Shown here: one piece after another, positions 39,814-48,672 of the stretch
Numbering within the stretch: the first letter of the stretch is position 1
Layout of the letters: each line of letters starts with the position of its first letter
NCBI RefSeq assembly: GCF_000482805.1
Contig: NZ_AXWT01000024.1
Span: forward strand, 2,501 to 59,455
DNA length: 56,955 nt
DNA from: Deinococcus murrayi DSM 11303
GTDB taxonomy: Bacteria; Deinococcota; Deinococci; Deinococcales; Deinococcaceae
Direction: 5' to 3'
Position numbers and translations under genes: made by a program
Notes under the pieces: model-generated
Seen by the model: only the letters and a program-made list of their open reading frames with translations
Databases searched by the model: none
What the model was told of the DNA's origin: nothing

Positions 39814-40443
39814 TCAAGCTCTCTGGGCGGACAGTCCCGCGAGGACCGCCGCAATCACTCCTTCCAGCGTCAGCGCTCCGGTGTCAATCACCCGCGCGTC
39901 CGGGGCGGGGGCGCTCTGCGCGGCGTCCAGGAGGTCACGCTCGGTCAGGGCCGCTTCGATGGCGGGCACGTCTTCGGGGCGCTCCTTCGCCCGGCGCTCG
40001 GCGCGGACGCGGGGGCTGGCGGTGAGGTAGAACTTGGCCTCTGCGTGCGGAAAGACGTTGGTCCCCATGTCGCGCCCCTCGGCGACAAAGGGTTCGGGGA
40101 GGGCGCGGAGCTGAGCGTCCACCCAGGCCCGGACCTCCGGCAGGGCGGCGACCCGGCTGACCCCCGCGTCGACCCGCGAGGAGTGCAGCTCGGCGGTCAG
40201 CTCGCGCCCCCCCACCCAGACCCGGTTGCCCTCGGCGCGGGGTTCGAGGCGCACCCGGTTGGCCCGCAGGTGCGTGAGCAGGGCCGCCGCGTCGCCGAGG
40301 TCTAGCCCCCGCTCTAGCCCCAGCAGCGTCGCGGCGCGGTAGAGCAGGCCGCTGCTGACATAGGGGATGCCCAGCGCCCGCGCCACCCCCGACGCCACAC
40401 TCGATTTGCCGCTGGCCGCCACGCCGTCTATCGTCACAATCAC
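39814..40443 (-). CDS. cmk: Cytidylate kinase
   Basis: 209 residues. The P-loop is [13 protein letters not shown] at the N-terminus, the NMP-binding part includes [11 protein letters not shown], and the phosphate-site motif is [14 protein letters not shown]. The lid has [13 protein letters not shown]. It phosphorylates CMP and dCMP. Start is GTG at 40443, leaderless: TACACT at 40450-40455 lies six bases upstream. It diverges from the cyclophilin gene; the two starts are 62 bases apart. Confidence 0.9.
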   Translation of the reverse strand: MIVTIDGVAASGKSSVASGVARALGIPYVSSGLLYRAATLLGLERGLDLGDAAALLTHLRANRVRLEPRAEGNRVWVGGRELTAELHSSRVDAGVSRVAALPEVRAWVDAQLRALPEPFVAEGRDMGTNVFPHAEAKFYLTASPRVRAERRAKERPEDVPAIEAALTERDLLDAAQSAPAPDARVIDTGALTLEGVIAAVLAGLSAQRA

Positions 40444-40505
40444 CCGCTCAGTGTAGAGGGCGCTCCGGGCCTGCTTCTCAGGTCGCTTCCCGCTAGACTG
40501 CCCCT

Positions 40506-41258
<753 letters not shown>

Positions 41259-41288
41259 GCGGAAGCAAAAAGGACGGGAGCAAAAGAA

Positions 41289-41330
41289 GGGGCCTCGCCT
41301 GTGCGTCATGCAGGCGAGGCCCTCTTCCTT
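41289..41330. terminator. Bidirectional terminator between the cyclophilin and obg
   Basis: GGGCCTCGCCTG pairs with its complement over 12 bases around a nine-base loop; T-rich sequence follows on both strands. The genes converge here. Confidence 0.75.
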
Positions 41331-41335
41331 AGAGG

Positions 41336-42637
41336 CTACTCGTCGTCCTCGAAGTACTCGAAGCGGAAGGGGCCGATTTCCACGGTATCGCCCTCCCGCG
41401 CCCCGGCCCGCTTGAGTTCGCGGTAGAGGCCCTGGCGCTTGAAGAGGTTCGAGAGGTACTCGGCGGCGTCCTCCATGTGGCGGGAGAAGCGCTCTAGCCG
41501 CGCCTCAAAGCCGCCGCCGTGCACCTCCCATACCCGCTCTGGGGCGCTTTCGCCGCGCTCTGGCGCGTCCTCACGGAAGGTGATGGTGAGGGGGTCTTCG
41601 CGCACCTCGTCCGGCTCGACCTCCAGCGCCCGCGTTTGCGCCCACAGCTCGCGGTCGGGCAGCAGTTGGAAGAGGGCTTCGCGCAACTCTGGCAGTCCCA
41701 CGCCCGTCTGCGCGCTGACCGGCAGCACCGGGAGGCCGAACTCGGCCAGCTCGTCCTCCACCATCGCCACGAGGTCTTCTTCAACGAGTTCCACCTTGTT
41801 CAGCGCAATGGCCGCCGCGTTCTCCAGCAAGCTGGGGTCGTAGGCCCGCAGCTCGGCTTGCAAGGCCCGCAGCTCTTCTACCGGGTTGCGGGTCACGTCC
41901 AGCACGTACACCAGGAGCCGGGTGCGGCTGATGTGCCGCAAGAACTCTAGCCCCAGCCCCTTGCCCTCGGACGCGCCCTCGATGATGCCGGGGATGTCGG
42001 CCATCGTGAAGCGCTCGTCGCCCTGGGCGCGCTCCACCACGCCCAGGATGGGGGAGAGGGTCGTAAAGGGGTAGTCCGCGATGGCCGGATTGGCCCGCGA
42101 GAGGCCCGCGAGCAGGCTGCTCTTGCCCGCGTTGGGGTAGCCCACCAACCCTACGTCCGCAATCAGGCGCAGTTCCAGCCGCACCCGCCGCTTTTGCCCC
42201 GGCGTGCCGAGTTCGGCAAAGCGGGGCGCTTGCCGGGTGCTGCTCACGAAGGTCGAGTTGCCCCGGCCCCCCAGCCCGCCCCGCGCGATGACCTGCTCTT
42301 GGCCCACCCGCACGAGGTCGGCAATCACCTTGCCCGTGTCGCGGTCAAAGGCGGTGGTGCCGACCGGAACGTCGATATAGAGGTCTGCGCCGTCGGCCCC
42401 CTGGCGCAACCGCCCCTCCCCGTAGGCCCCGTTTTCGGCCTTGAACTTGCGCCGCCCGACGAGGCGCTCCAGGCTCTCGACGCCCTGAATCGCCCGCAGG
42501 ATGACGCTTCCTCCGCGCCCGCCGTGGCCGCCGTCCGGGCCGCCCTTTTCCAGGTACTTGGCCCGGTGAAAACTCATGCTGCCGTCGCCGCCATTGCCCG
42601 CCGCGACTTCGATGTCCAGCACGTCACGAAATGCCAT
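41336..42637 (-). CDS. obg: GTPase Obg (CgtA)
   Basis: 433 residues. The Gly-rich Obg fold comes first ([32 protein letters not shown]). The G domain follows: G1 [12 protein letters not shown]3 DIPG, G4 NKVE. A C-terminal OCT domain ends in [17 protein letters not shown]. It takes part in late 50S ribosome assembly, which agrees with its place after rplU and rpmA. ATG at 42637 follows AAGGAGGTG. Full length. Confidence 0.95.
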   Translation of the reverse strand: MAFRDVLDIEVAAGNGGDGSMSFHRAKYLEKGGPDGGHGGRGGSVILRAIQGVESLERLVGRRKFKAENGAYGEGRLRQGADGADLYIDVPVGTTAFDRDTGKVIADLVRVGQEQVIARGGLGGRGNSTFVSSTRQAPRFAELGTPGQKRRVRLELRLIADVGLVGYPNAGKSSLLAGLSRANPAIADYPFTTLSPILGVVERAQGDERFTMADIPGIIEGASEGKGLGLEFLRHISRTRLLVYVLDVTRNPVEELRALQAELRAYDPSLLENAAAIALNKVELVEEDLVAMVEDELAEFGLPVLPVSAQTGVGLPELREALFQLLPDRELWAQTRALEVEPDEVREDPLTITFREDAPERGESAPERVWEVHGGGFEARLERFSRHMEDAAEYLSNLFKRQGLYRELKRAGAREGDTVEIGPFRFEYFEDDE

Positions 42638-42684
42638 GGGGCACCTCCTTTGCCGTTATGTTCTCTGTTCTGATGTTCTCAGGT

Positions 42685-42727
42685 CAAAACGGCACGCCCC
42701 GCCGCGTCGCCGGGCAGGGCGTGCCGT
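42685..42727 (-). terminator. Terminator-like hairpin after rpmA
   Basis: ACGGCACGCCC and its complement form an 11-base stem, followed by only three Ts on the minus strand. Probably partial termination before obg, which may also have a weak promoter of its own here. Confidence 0.55.
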
Positions 42728-42737
42728 GGGGCCGTGT

Positions 42738-43013
<276 letters not shown>

Positions 43014-43037
43014 TTCAGTTCACCCCTTGCCTGGGAC

Positions 43038-43340
<303 letters not shown>

Positions 43341-43729
43341 CTCTACCTTCCTCCCGCCGCCCCGGGAACGCTGCCCCGGTGTCCGGCTTCTTCGTTCGCC
43401 CGGCCCGCCTGGGGGCGGGGGGCGAGTCACCAGTGGAAAATCCTAGCACACCCCCCGCGCCGGGGCTACATGCCGGAAGTGCCCGAACCGGACGGAGTCC
43501 CCTTTCTGGGGAGAGCGCCGGAACGAGCCAATCCTCACCCGCCCCCACTGCGGGGGCATAGGTCGGGTGATGGGCCGTTGCGGTGTCTCTCGCGTGTCCT
43601 CGCGGTACACGCTGGCTCGGCGGTGGGCCGAGTCTTCTGCCTGGGGAAAACCTCCGGGGGTGGGCGGCGGGGGCCGCGTGCGCCTGCGGGAGAGGATAGC
43701 AGAGGCCGCGCCCCCCCCGCCGGGCAGGG
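43341..43729 (-). promoter_or_regulatory. Leader and promoters of rplU-rpmA-obg
   Basis: 389 bases without a gene. On the minus strand there are two extended -10 boxes: TGCTATCCT at 43701-43693 and TGCTAGGAT at 43448-43440. Between them lie several hairpins, for example GCCCCC with GGGGGC (43542-43558) and CTCGGCC with a near complement around 43620-43640. From the upstream promoter the leader would be about 340 bases, long enough for autoregulation by a ribosomal protein. Confidence 0.45.
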
Positions 43730-45115
43730 CTACCGCGCTCGGTAGAGGGTCCGGCCCTGCGCGTCCGTTTCCCGCGTGACCTCCAGGGGCCTGCTCAGCC
43801 CTGGGTGGGTGACGACCAGCTTGCCCCCCTGGGTGCTGACCCACTCCGGCTGGACCACGAAGGTCAGGGACAGCTCCCCCTTTCGCTCCAGCCAGACCGC
43901 GTTCTCGACCGTCACCGGGCCACCTTCCGTCTGCACGGTCCCCCGCACCAGGGGGATGAGGGTGTAGTCCGGAAAAGCGGCGGCCTGGTAAAACCCCTGC
44001 GGCGAGAAAGAACCTTGCAGGGGGCCGTTCAGCACCAGCAGCGGAGCGCCCGCCCGCAGGTGGGTTAGCACCGGCTCCAGCTGTGGCGCTAGGGCCGCGT
44101 TGAGACGGTCGGCGGCGGCCTGGGCCTCCCCCAGCGCCGCCGCCGACGGTGCCGTCTCCTTGGGGGTGCGGCTCCCCAGCAGCAGTTCGAGGGGCGTCAT
44201 GCCCGCCATCACCCGCCGTTTCCATTGCAACGGGTCTCCCTCCTGGTCGAGGAGCAGGCCCGCGAGTGCGCCCAGACGGTACGCCTCAGTGGTGAGGTCA
44301 GGCTGCGCCGGGGGGAGATGTTGGGGCAGATAGGTTGCCAGCACCGAGGTGTTTCCGTCGGCCCCCTGGGTCATCAACCCCACCCGCGTCTCGAAGTAGG
44401 TCGCCGTGCCCTCGATGATGTCGGTCCACCGGCTGAGGCGTGCTTCCTCCGGAAACCGGGTTTTCCAGCCCTGGTACAGCCCGGCGGCCTCGGCCAGCAG
44501 GCGGGTGCGTCGGGCTGGGTCCGGAGTGGTCAGGGCCGCCAGCAGCCGCTCTGTCAGTGCGCTGCGGTAGGCACGTGGTTCGGCCACGATGGGATAAGGC
44601 TGCACCCGGCGGCTGCCCGCAGCCAGGAGCCGCGACACCTCCGGCCAGTTGTCCCCCTGCACGAAGCCGTGAAAGTTCTCGTGCACGACGAGCTGAATCA
44701 CTGTGCCCTTCGCTGGTTCGGCGATCAGGCTCAAGAAAGCCGCGTCAAGACGGTAGTACGCTCGCCGCCCTGCCCGGTCAAGCTTGAAGCTCAAGCCCGT
44801 AGCCTGGCGGATGGAAGCGGGCAGCTCGGCCAGCGGGAAGCTCGACACCTGCCCGGACTTCAGCCGGTAGGCCGCCGCACCGTCCGTGACGATGGTTTCC
44901 ACCGCCGCCTGTTCACCGCCCGGCCACGCCGCCCCATAGAAGCGCTCGCGGGCGGCCAGTTGCCGCGCCAATGGGCGAATGTGCCACTCCAGGGGGGAGG
45001 AGGTGGCTGGGGCGTCAGCTGGAGCGGGTGGGCTGACCTGAGCAGAGCAAGCTGGGCCGAAGGTAAGAAGGGCACAGAAGAGAAGTCTTAGCTGGCCTGA
45101 TGAAATGTATCGCAT
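43730..45115 (-). CDS. Secreted HExxH metalloprotease-like protein
   Basis: 461 residues, family not recognised. An N-terminal hydrophobic signal (LRLLFCALLTFGPACSAQ) points to export. A zinc-peptidase motif lies at residues 145-149 (VVHENFHGF). A Glu at 235 in DIIEGTATYFE stands where the third ligand of gluzincins would be. Residues 290-370 are helical and the C-terminus is beta-rich. ATG at 45115 follows GAGG; the gene has its own promoter at 45136-45164. It follows the AT-rich genes on the same strand but has normal GC itself. Confidence 0.65.
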   Translation of the reverse strand: MRYISSGQLRLLFCALLTFGPACSAQVSPPAPADAPATSSPLEWHIRPLARQLAARERFYGAAWPGGEQAAVETIVTDGAAAYRLKSGQVSSFPLAELPASIRQATGLSFKLDRAGRRAYYRLDAAFLSLIAEPAKGTVIQLVVHENFHGFVQGDNWPEVSRLLAAGSRRVQPYPIVAEPRAYRSALTERLLAALTTPDPARRTRLLAEAAGLYQGWKTRFPEEARLSRWTDIIEGTATYFETRVGLMTQGADGNTSVLATYLPQHLPPAQPDLTTEAYRLGALAGLLLDQEGDPLQWKRRVMAGMTPLELLLGSRTPKETAPSAAALGEAQAAADRLNAALAPQLEPVLTHLRAGAPLLVLNGPLQGSFSPQGFYQAAAFPDYTLIPLVRGTVQTEGGPVTVENAVWLERKGELSLTFVVQPEWVSTQGGKLVVTHPGLSRPLEVTRETDAQGRTLYRAR

Positions 45116-45135
45116 GTAACCTCAAGAGTTCAAAA

Positions 45136-45164
45136 AGTATAGAATGAGTACACCCTGATAATAA
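45136..45164 (-). promoter_or_regulatory. Promoter of the secreted metalloprotein gene
   Basis: On the minus strand TTATTA (45164-45159) and TATACT (45141-45136) are 17 bases apart. The -10 is a near-perfect match. Confidence 0.55.
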
Positions 45165-45169
45165 CCAAA

Positions 45170-45541
45170 TTATCGTCTAGCTTTAATATCAAATAATTTA
45201 ATAAATACGCCACCCATAGCGAAATTAACTCCAACCGCTAGGGCAAGGAAATCATCAATTATAACCGCCACAGTGAGAGATGTAGATAGCGACATTACGA
45301 AGAAAACCCTTTCTATAGTGTGATAATTTAACTCACTATACTCATACAATAAATATTCCAAGACAGATAGAGTTAGGTAGCCAAATAAAGGTATAAATAA
45401 TAGATCTACGAATTTTCTGGAAGACTCCGCATTTGGGATGTTGCTAACGGACACAAGGTGTGTAATTACAAAGTATGATACAACGAGTAGTAAGGCTTTG
45501 AGGGCCAAATCAGTCGCGCTTATCCTTGTAGCTCTGGACAC
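45170..45541 (-). CDS. Small four-TM membrane protein in an AT-rich island
   Basis: 123 residues, not recognised. Four hydrophobic helices at about 13-31, 45-65, 75-94 and 97-117 with short loops; the ends are basic (SRATR, KLFDIKARR). GTG at 45541 is chosen because GGGAGGG lies five bases before it; upstream in-frame ATGs would lie inside the palindrome or the preceding gene. Base composition is strikingly AT-rich against the rest of the window, which suggests recent transfer. Its size and place next to a secreted cysteine-rich protein would suit an immunity or export-helper role; this is inference. Confidence 0.6.
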   Translation of the reverse strand: MSRATRISATDLALKALLLVVSYFVITHLVSVSNIPNAESSRKFVDLLFIPLFGYLTLSVLEYLLYEYSELNYHTIERVFFVMSLSTSLTVAVIIDDFLALAVGVNFAMGGVFIKLFDIKARR

Positions 45542-45570
45542 TTTTACCCTCCCAAAATATATAACACATC

Positions 45571-45604
45571 GAAGGTCATATGCAGGTGTCTGCATATGAC
45601 CTTC
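45571..45604. other. Perfect 15-base inverted repeat between two AT-rich genes
   Basis: GAAGGTCATATGCAG at 45571-45585 and its exact complement at 45590-45604 around four bases, starting five bases after the stop of the cysteine-rich gene. On the minus strand it is followed by a T-rich but interrupted stretch. It may be an attenuating terminator or a processing hairpin. Confidence 0.6.
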
Positions 45605-45608
45605 AGAT

Positions 45609-46085
45609 TTATTTCCACATTCCGCAAACAACAGTGCACTTTTTTGAGTAATTATCAAAGCTCCTGGTGCATGTCCTCGTGTCAAACCCCGTAACATACG
45701 TCTCTATAAGTGTTTCACAGGTCCCTTGCGCGACAACCGCCCCAACTTTGGCCAAATCTCCTGATTTCGTCGTAACGGTAGTAATAATTTTTTGACCTAC
45801 GGTAGTTTTAGCCACTCTAATACCTATCCAAGTACAAGCAGCCAATGCCGAAAGGCTCTCAACAGTCCCCCAGTTAACCTCTCTGGATTCTGCCCATTGT
45901 GAGTAGTTGCAGGTACTACCGCCGGGGTCATAAATTGGATCGTTGTACATTGGCTCAATGGACTCATTCTGGACGTCGTCCCAGCTTGATGGAGCGAGGC
46001 TCACGTTGCCCCAGGCATTTTGGGCACTTGCGCCTCCGTGCAACCCCAAAGCCAGAAAAAGAACGAAATTAGTGAAATGCTTCAT
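45609..46085 (-). CDS. Secreted six-cysteine protein in an AT-rich island
   Basis: 158 residues, not recognised. A clear signal peptide (KHFTNFVLFLALGLHGGASA) with cleavage after about residue 21. The mature part has six cysteines (59, 84, 123, 139, 150, 154) and a hydrophobic middle (SALAACTWIGI, KVGAVVAQG), ending KKCTVVCGMWK. An even number of cysteines suggests three disulfides. ATG at 46085 follows AGGAGG. It lies 31 bases after a secreted two-domain thioredoxin that could oxidise or isomerise it. Composition is far more AT-rich than the neighbours. Bacteriocin-like or surface protein are both possible. Confidence 0.65.
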   Translation of the reverse strand: MKHFTNFVLFLALGLHGGASAQNAWGNVSLAPSSWDDVQNESIEPMYNDPIYDPGGSTCNYSQWAESREVNWGTVESLSALAACTWIGIRVAKTTVGQKIITTVTTKSGDLAKVGAVVAQGTCETLIETYVTGFDTRTCTRSFDNYSKKCTVVCGMWK

Positions 46086-46116
46086 ACACCCTCCTTTTGA
46101 GGACACCATCAGGTGT

Positions 46117-46998
46117 TTACTCCAACGGTAGTTTTCCTGCCTGAAACGGATTGGCCCGCACGGCATCAAATCCCTCACCGCGCCATTTGATCGTTCCTGC
46201 GCTGCTGACCAGAAATTGAATGGGCGTTCCCTGGGCACGGTAGGCGCTCGCCAACTTCACGCCCGCGTTTACGTTGCTCTGGTCCTCAACGATTCGCACG
46301 TTTCTTGGAGCACCCGCAAACTGCTTCTTCACCACCTCCAGTTCGCCCAGCGCGACAATCCACACCGCCACCTTCGGATTCTCGCGGGCGTACTTCAGCA
46401 GGTGCGGCAGTTGGTCAGTGCAAAAGCGGCAACTGGCTGAGTGGAAAATCACCAGGTGGTTGCGGCTGCTCGCCCAGTTCACACCGGGCAGGGCCGGGGC
46501 CGGGCTGCCCACGCCGCCGGGCACCGTCAGCCGGGGCACGGGTTTTCCGGCCAGCAGTGCCGTGCCCAGCTCGCGTGTCTCGGCGTTTGTCAGCGTGCCC
46601 TCGTAAAAGCCCTGGACGATGCCCGCCGCGTTGACGTACATCACCGCCGGGATGGTCTTCAGCCCCAGGGCCTGAATGCTCTGGCCCGCCGTATCCGCGT
46701 GAATGGTCGGCTGGAGGGTAAAGCCCGCGAGGTACTCGCGCAGGGCGGCGCTGTTCTGCTCGGTGACCAAAACAACCTGAAGCTTGGGATGGCTCTTTTG
46801 GAGGGCCGAGAGAGCGCCCAGTTGCAGGCTGCACGACGCGCAATCGGGCTGGGCGAACACGTACACCGTGGGCTGACCGCTGTGAGGCAGCGTGGCGCTC
46901 CGAACAGACTTTCCTATCCAATCGGGCCGGGGCGTCCCGTTCAAGGCCAGGGCCGAGCCACTGCTGAGGAGTGCCCCCAGGAGCAGGAGTTGTTGCAT
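46117..46998 (-). CDS. Secreted protein with two thioredoxin-like domains
   Basis: 293 residues. A signal peptide (QQLLLLGALLSSGSALA) is followed by two thioredoxin folds in tandem. The first has CASC (Cys53, Cys56) and a cis-Pro in LKTIPAVMYV; the second has CRFC (Cys190, Cys193) and TPIQFLV. Both CxxC sites are intact, so a thiol-disulfide exchange role outside the cytoplasm is likely. ATG at 46998 is leaderless: TAGCCT at 47005-47010 lies six bases upstream. First gene of the group 46998-45170. Confidence 0.8.
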   Translation of the reverse strand: MQQLLLLGALLSSGSALALNGTPRPDWIGKSVRSATLPHSGQPTVYVFAQPDCASCSLQLGALSALQKSHPKLQVVLVTEQNSAALREYLAGFTLQPTIHADTAGQSIQALGLKTIPAVMYVNAAGIVQGFYEGTLTNAETRELGTALLAGKPVPRLTVPGGVGSPAPALPGVNWASSRNHLVIFHSASCRFCTDQLPHLLKYARENPKVAVWIVALGELEVVKKQFAGAPRNVRIVEDQSNVNAGVKLASAYRAQGTPIQFLVSSAGTIKWRGEGFDAVRANPFQAGKLPLE

Positions 46999-47030
46999 GG
47001 GCCTAGGCTAGCCCTGCCCTGTGATGGTCC

Positions 47031-47064
47031 GCATCCTCAGTCCTATGGATGCGGCATCCTCAGT
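47031..47064 (-). promoter_or_regulatory. Direct repeats at the -35 region of the thioredoxin gene
   Basis: GCATCCTCAGT occurs at 47031-47041 and again at 47054-47064 (period 23, about two helix turns). The first copy overlaps the expected -35 of the leaderless thioredoxin promoter. GCATCC (47031-47036) also pairs with GGATGC (47047-47052). It is a likely activator site. Confidence 0.5.
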
Positions 47065-47504
47065 TGTCTAGATGAGGGGGGGGGGAAGGGATGTCCCCAA
47101 TACAGGGCGCGGGCCGCGTGGCGGCTGGGCACGTTCAGCTTGGCGAGGACGGCGGCGACCTGGCTGTTGACCGTGCTGAGGCGGATGCCGCTGCGGGCGG
47201 CAATCTGGGCATTGCTCAGGCCGAAGGCGAGCAGCCGCAGGGCGCGGCGCTCGCAGGTGCTCAGGGGCAGGTATTCCAGACGTGGCCCCAGGTACATGAA
47301 CTCTTTGTCCAGGTGGAGGTGGGCCAGCAAAGGGGTGAGGTCGCCGGGGTCGTCGCGGACAATCAGCGCCAGGGGCCGGGCCTCCAGCACGTCCCAGAGG
47401 TAGGGCGTGCCCTGCGCCCCCGTCACGACCACCCGCCCAGACAGGTCCGTCCCCAGGGCGGTTCCCGGCGGGTCGTCGAGGAGGAGGGGCAGGGCGGCGG
47501 GCAT
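47043..47504 (-). CDS. LuxR-type transcriptional regulator
   Basis: 153 residues. The C-terminal HTH is clear: STCERRALRLLAFGLSNAQIAARSGIRLSTVNSQ in three pieces, with the recognition helix STVNSQVAAVLAKLNV. The N-terminal ~80 residues look like a degenerate receiver domain without an evident phosphoacceptor Asp. It probably activates transcription, and the nearest target is the thioredoxin gene that begins 45 bases downstream of its stop. Leaderless ATG at 47504: TACCAT at 47511-47516 lies six bases upstream. Confidence 0.78.
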   Translation of the reverse strand: MPAALPLLLDDPPGTALGTDLSGRVVVTGAQGTPYLWDVLEARPLALIVRDDPGDLTPLLAHLHLDKEFMYLGPRLEYLPLSTCERRALRLLAFGLSNAQIAARSGIRLSTVNSQVAAVLAKLNVPSRHAARALYWGHPFPPPSSRQLRMPHP

Positions 47505-47600
47505 GGGCCGATGGTACCCGGCGAGGTGTGATGGCGGGGGCGAAGTTGGGTGGACTGGCTCCAGAGAAACCCGCTGGCCGCCTGCCCCGTACTCTTTCCC

Positions 47601-47963
47601 GTGACCCACCGACTGCGCCGCATCTGGCGGGATGCCCTGACCCTGCTGCTCGCCCTGCGCGACCGCCGCACGCCCCTGCGGGCACGGCTGGCGGCCCTGG
47701 CCGCGCTCGCCTACGCCCTCAGCCCGGTGGACCTGCTGCCCGACGCGCTGCCCCTGCTGGGGGTCGGCGACGACCTGGTGGTGGTGCCGACCGTGCTCGC
47801 CCTCGCGGCGCGGGGGCTGCCCCCGGCGGTGCTTGCGGACGCGCGGGCACGGAGCGCGGCCCTGGGGCAGCGCCTGCCCTGGCTGCTGCCCGCGCTGGGG
47901 CTGCTCTTTCTGGCCGGGGTGGCAGGGCTGGGGTGGGCGCTGCTGCGGTTCCTGGCGGGTTAA
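47601..47963 (+). CDS. DUF1232 (YkvA-like) membrane protein
   Basis: 120 residues. The DUF1232 core is RLAALAALAYALSPVDLLPDALPLLGVGDDLVVV, in which the SPVDLLPD block is diagnostic. A C-terminal TM helix follows (LLPALGLLFLAGVAGLGWALL). Function unknown. GTG at 47601 is chosen because TACTCT ends five bases before it; an in-frame GTG at 47550 is possible. It diverges from the LuxR-type gene. Confidence 0.7.
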   Translation: MTHRLRRIWRDALTLLLALRDRRTPLRARLAALAALAYALSPVDLLPDALPLLGVGDDLVVVPTVLALAARGLPPAVLADARARSAALGQRLPWLLPALGLLFLAGVAGLGWALLRFLAG

Positions 47964-47996
47964 CGCCCCCTTCACCGCCGCCCCTAGACTGACCCC

Positions 47997-48659
47997 ATGC
48001 GCCTGCTCTTCGTGGAGGACGACCCCCGCATCGCCGAGCCGACGCTGGGGGCGCTGCGCGAGGCGGGGTACGCGGCGACGTGGCGGCAGACCGGGCCGGA
48101 GGGCCTGGAGGAAGCGCTCGTCGGCGAGTACCCCCTCGTCGTGCTGGACGTGATGCTGCCGGGGCTGGACGGCTTCGAGGTGGCGCGGGCGCTGCGGGCG
48201 GCGGGGTCGGAGGCGGCCATCCTCTTTTTGACGGCGCGGGGCGAGCTGGAAGACCGGGTGCAGGGGCTGGACCTGGGGGGCGACGCCTACCTTGTCAAGC
48301 CCTTTGCGGTGCCGGAACTGCTCGCCACCCTGCGTGCCCTGTCGCGCCGCGAGCGCGGGGCACCGAGTCCGCGCGTGACCTTTGCGGGGGGGCGCGGGCG
48401 GCTGGACACCGTGGGCCGGGTGGTGACCTGGGACGGGGCAGAGGTCGCCGTGACCGGGCGCGAGTACGCCCTGCTCGAAGCCCTGGCGCTCGCTCCGGGC
48501 CGCTGGTTCACCCGCGAGGAACTGCTCGACCGGGTGTGGGGACCAGAGTTTGGCGGCGAGGCCCGCATCGTGGACGTGTACGTGCGCTACCTACGCCGCA
48601 AGCTCGCGCCGGAGGCCGTGGCGAGCGAGCGGGGGCGGGGCTACCGGGTGACGGGGTAG
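47997..48659 (+). CDS. OmpR-family response regulator
   Basis: 220 residues. The receiver has LFVEDDPR, the phosphoacceptor Asp in [10 protein letters not shown], the Thr in LFLTARGE and the Lys in LVKPF. The C-terminal winged helix has [19 protein letters not shown] and [12 protein letters not shown]. It pairs with the kinase starting 13 bases after its stop. Leaderless ATG: TAGACT at 47985-47990 lies six bases upstream. Confidence 0.88.
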   Translation: MRLLFVEDDPRIAEPTLGALREAGYAATWRQTGPEGLEEALVGEYPLVVLDVMLPGLDGFEVARALRAAGSEAAILFLTARGELEDRVQGLDLGGDAYLVKPFAVPELLATLRALSRRERGAPSPRVTFAGGRGRLDTVGRVVTWDGAEVAVTGREYALLEALALAPGRWFTREELLDRVWGPEFGGEARIVDVYVRYLRRKLAPEAVASERGRGYRVTG

Positions 48660-48672
48660 GGGGGGTGCCTCT

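Noticed and set aside
42650..42690. Radiation/desiccation response motif (RDRM) upstream of obg, from TTATG and repeated GTTCT words
   Set aside because: The second half CATAA and the palindromic spacing of the RDRM are missing; the words are simple direct repeats.
45542..45697. Longer start (45697 or the internal ATG in the palindrome) for the four-TM protein
   Set aside because: It would overlap the previous gene and the inverted repeat; GTG 45541 has a strong ribosome site.
45609..46085. Halocin C8- or lactococcin 972-type bacteriocin
   Set aside because: The cysteine number and spacing do not fit what I know of those families; only a general resemblance of a secreted, Cys-containing small protein remains.
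46086..46238. Longer start (46238) for the six-cysteine protein
   Set aside because: It would lie inside the end of the thioredoxin gene; ATG 46085 has a good Shine-Dalgarno and begins the signal peptide.
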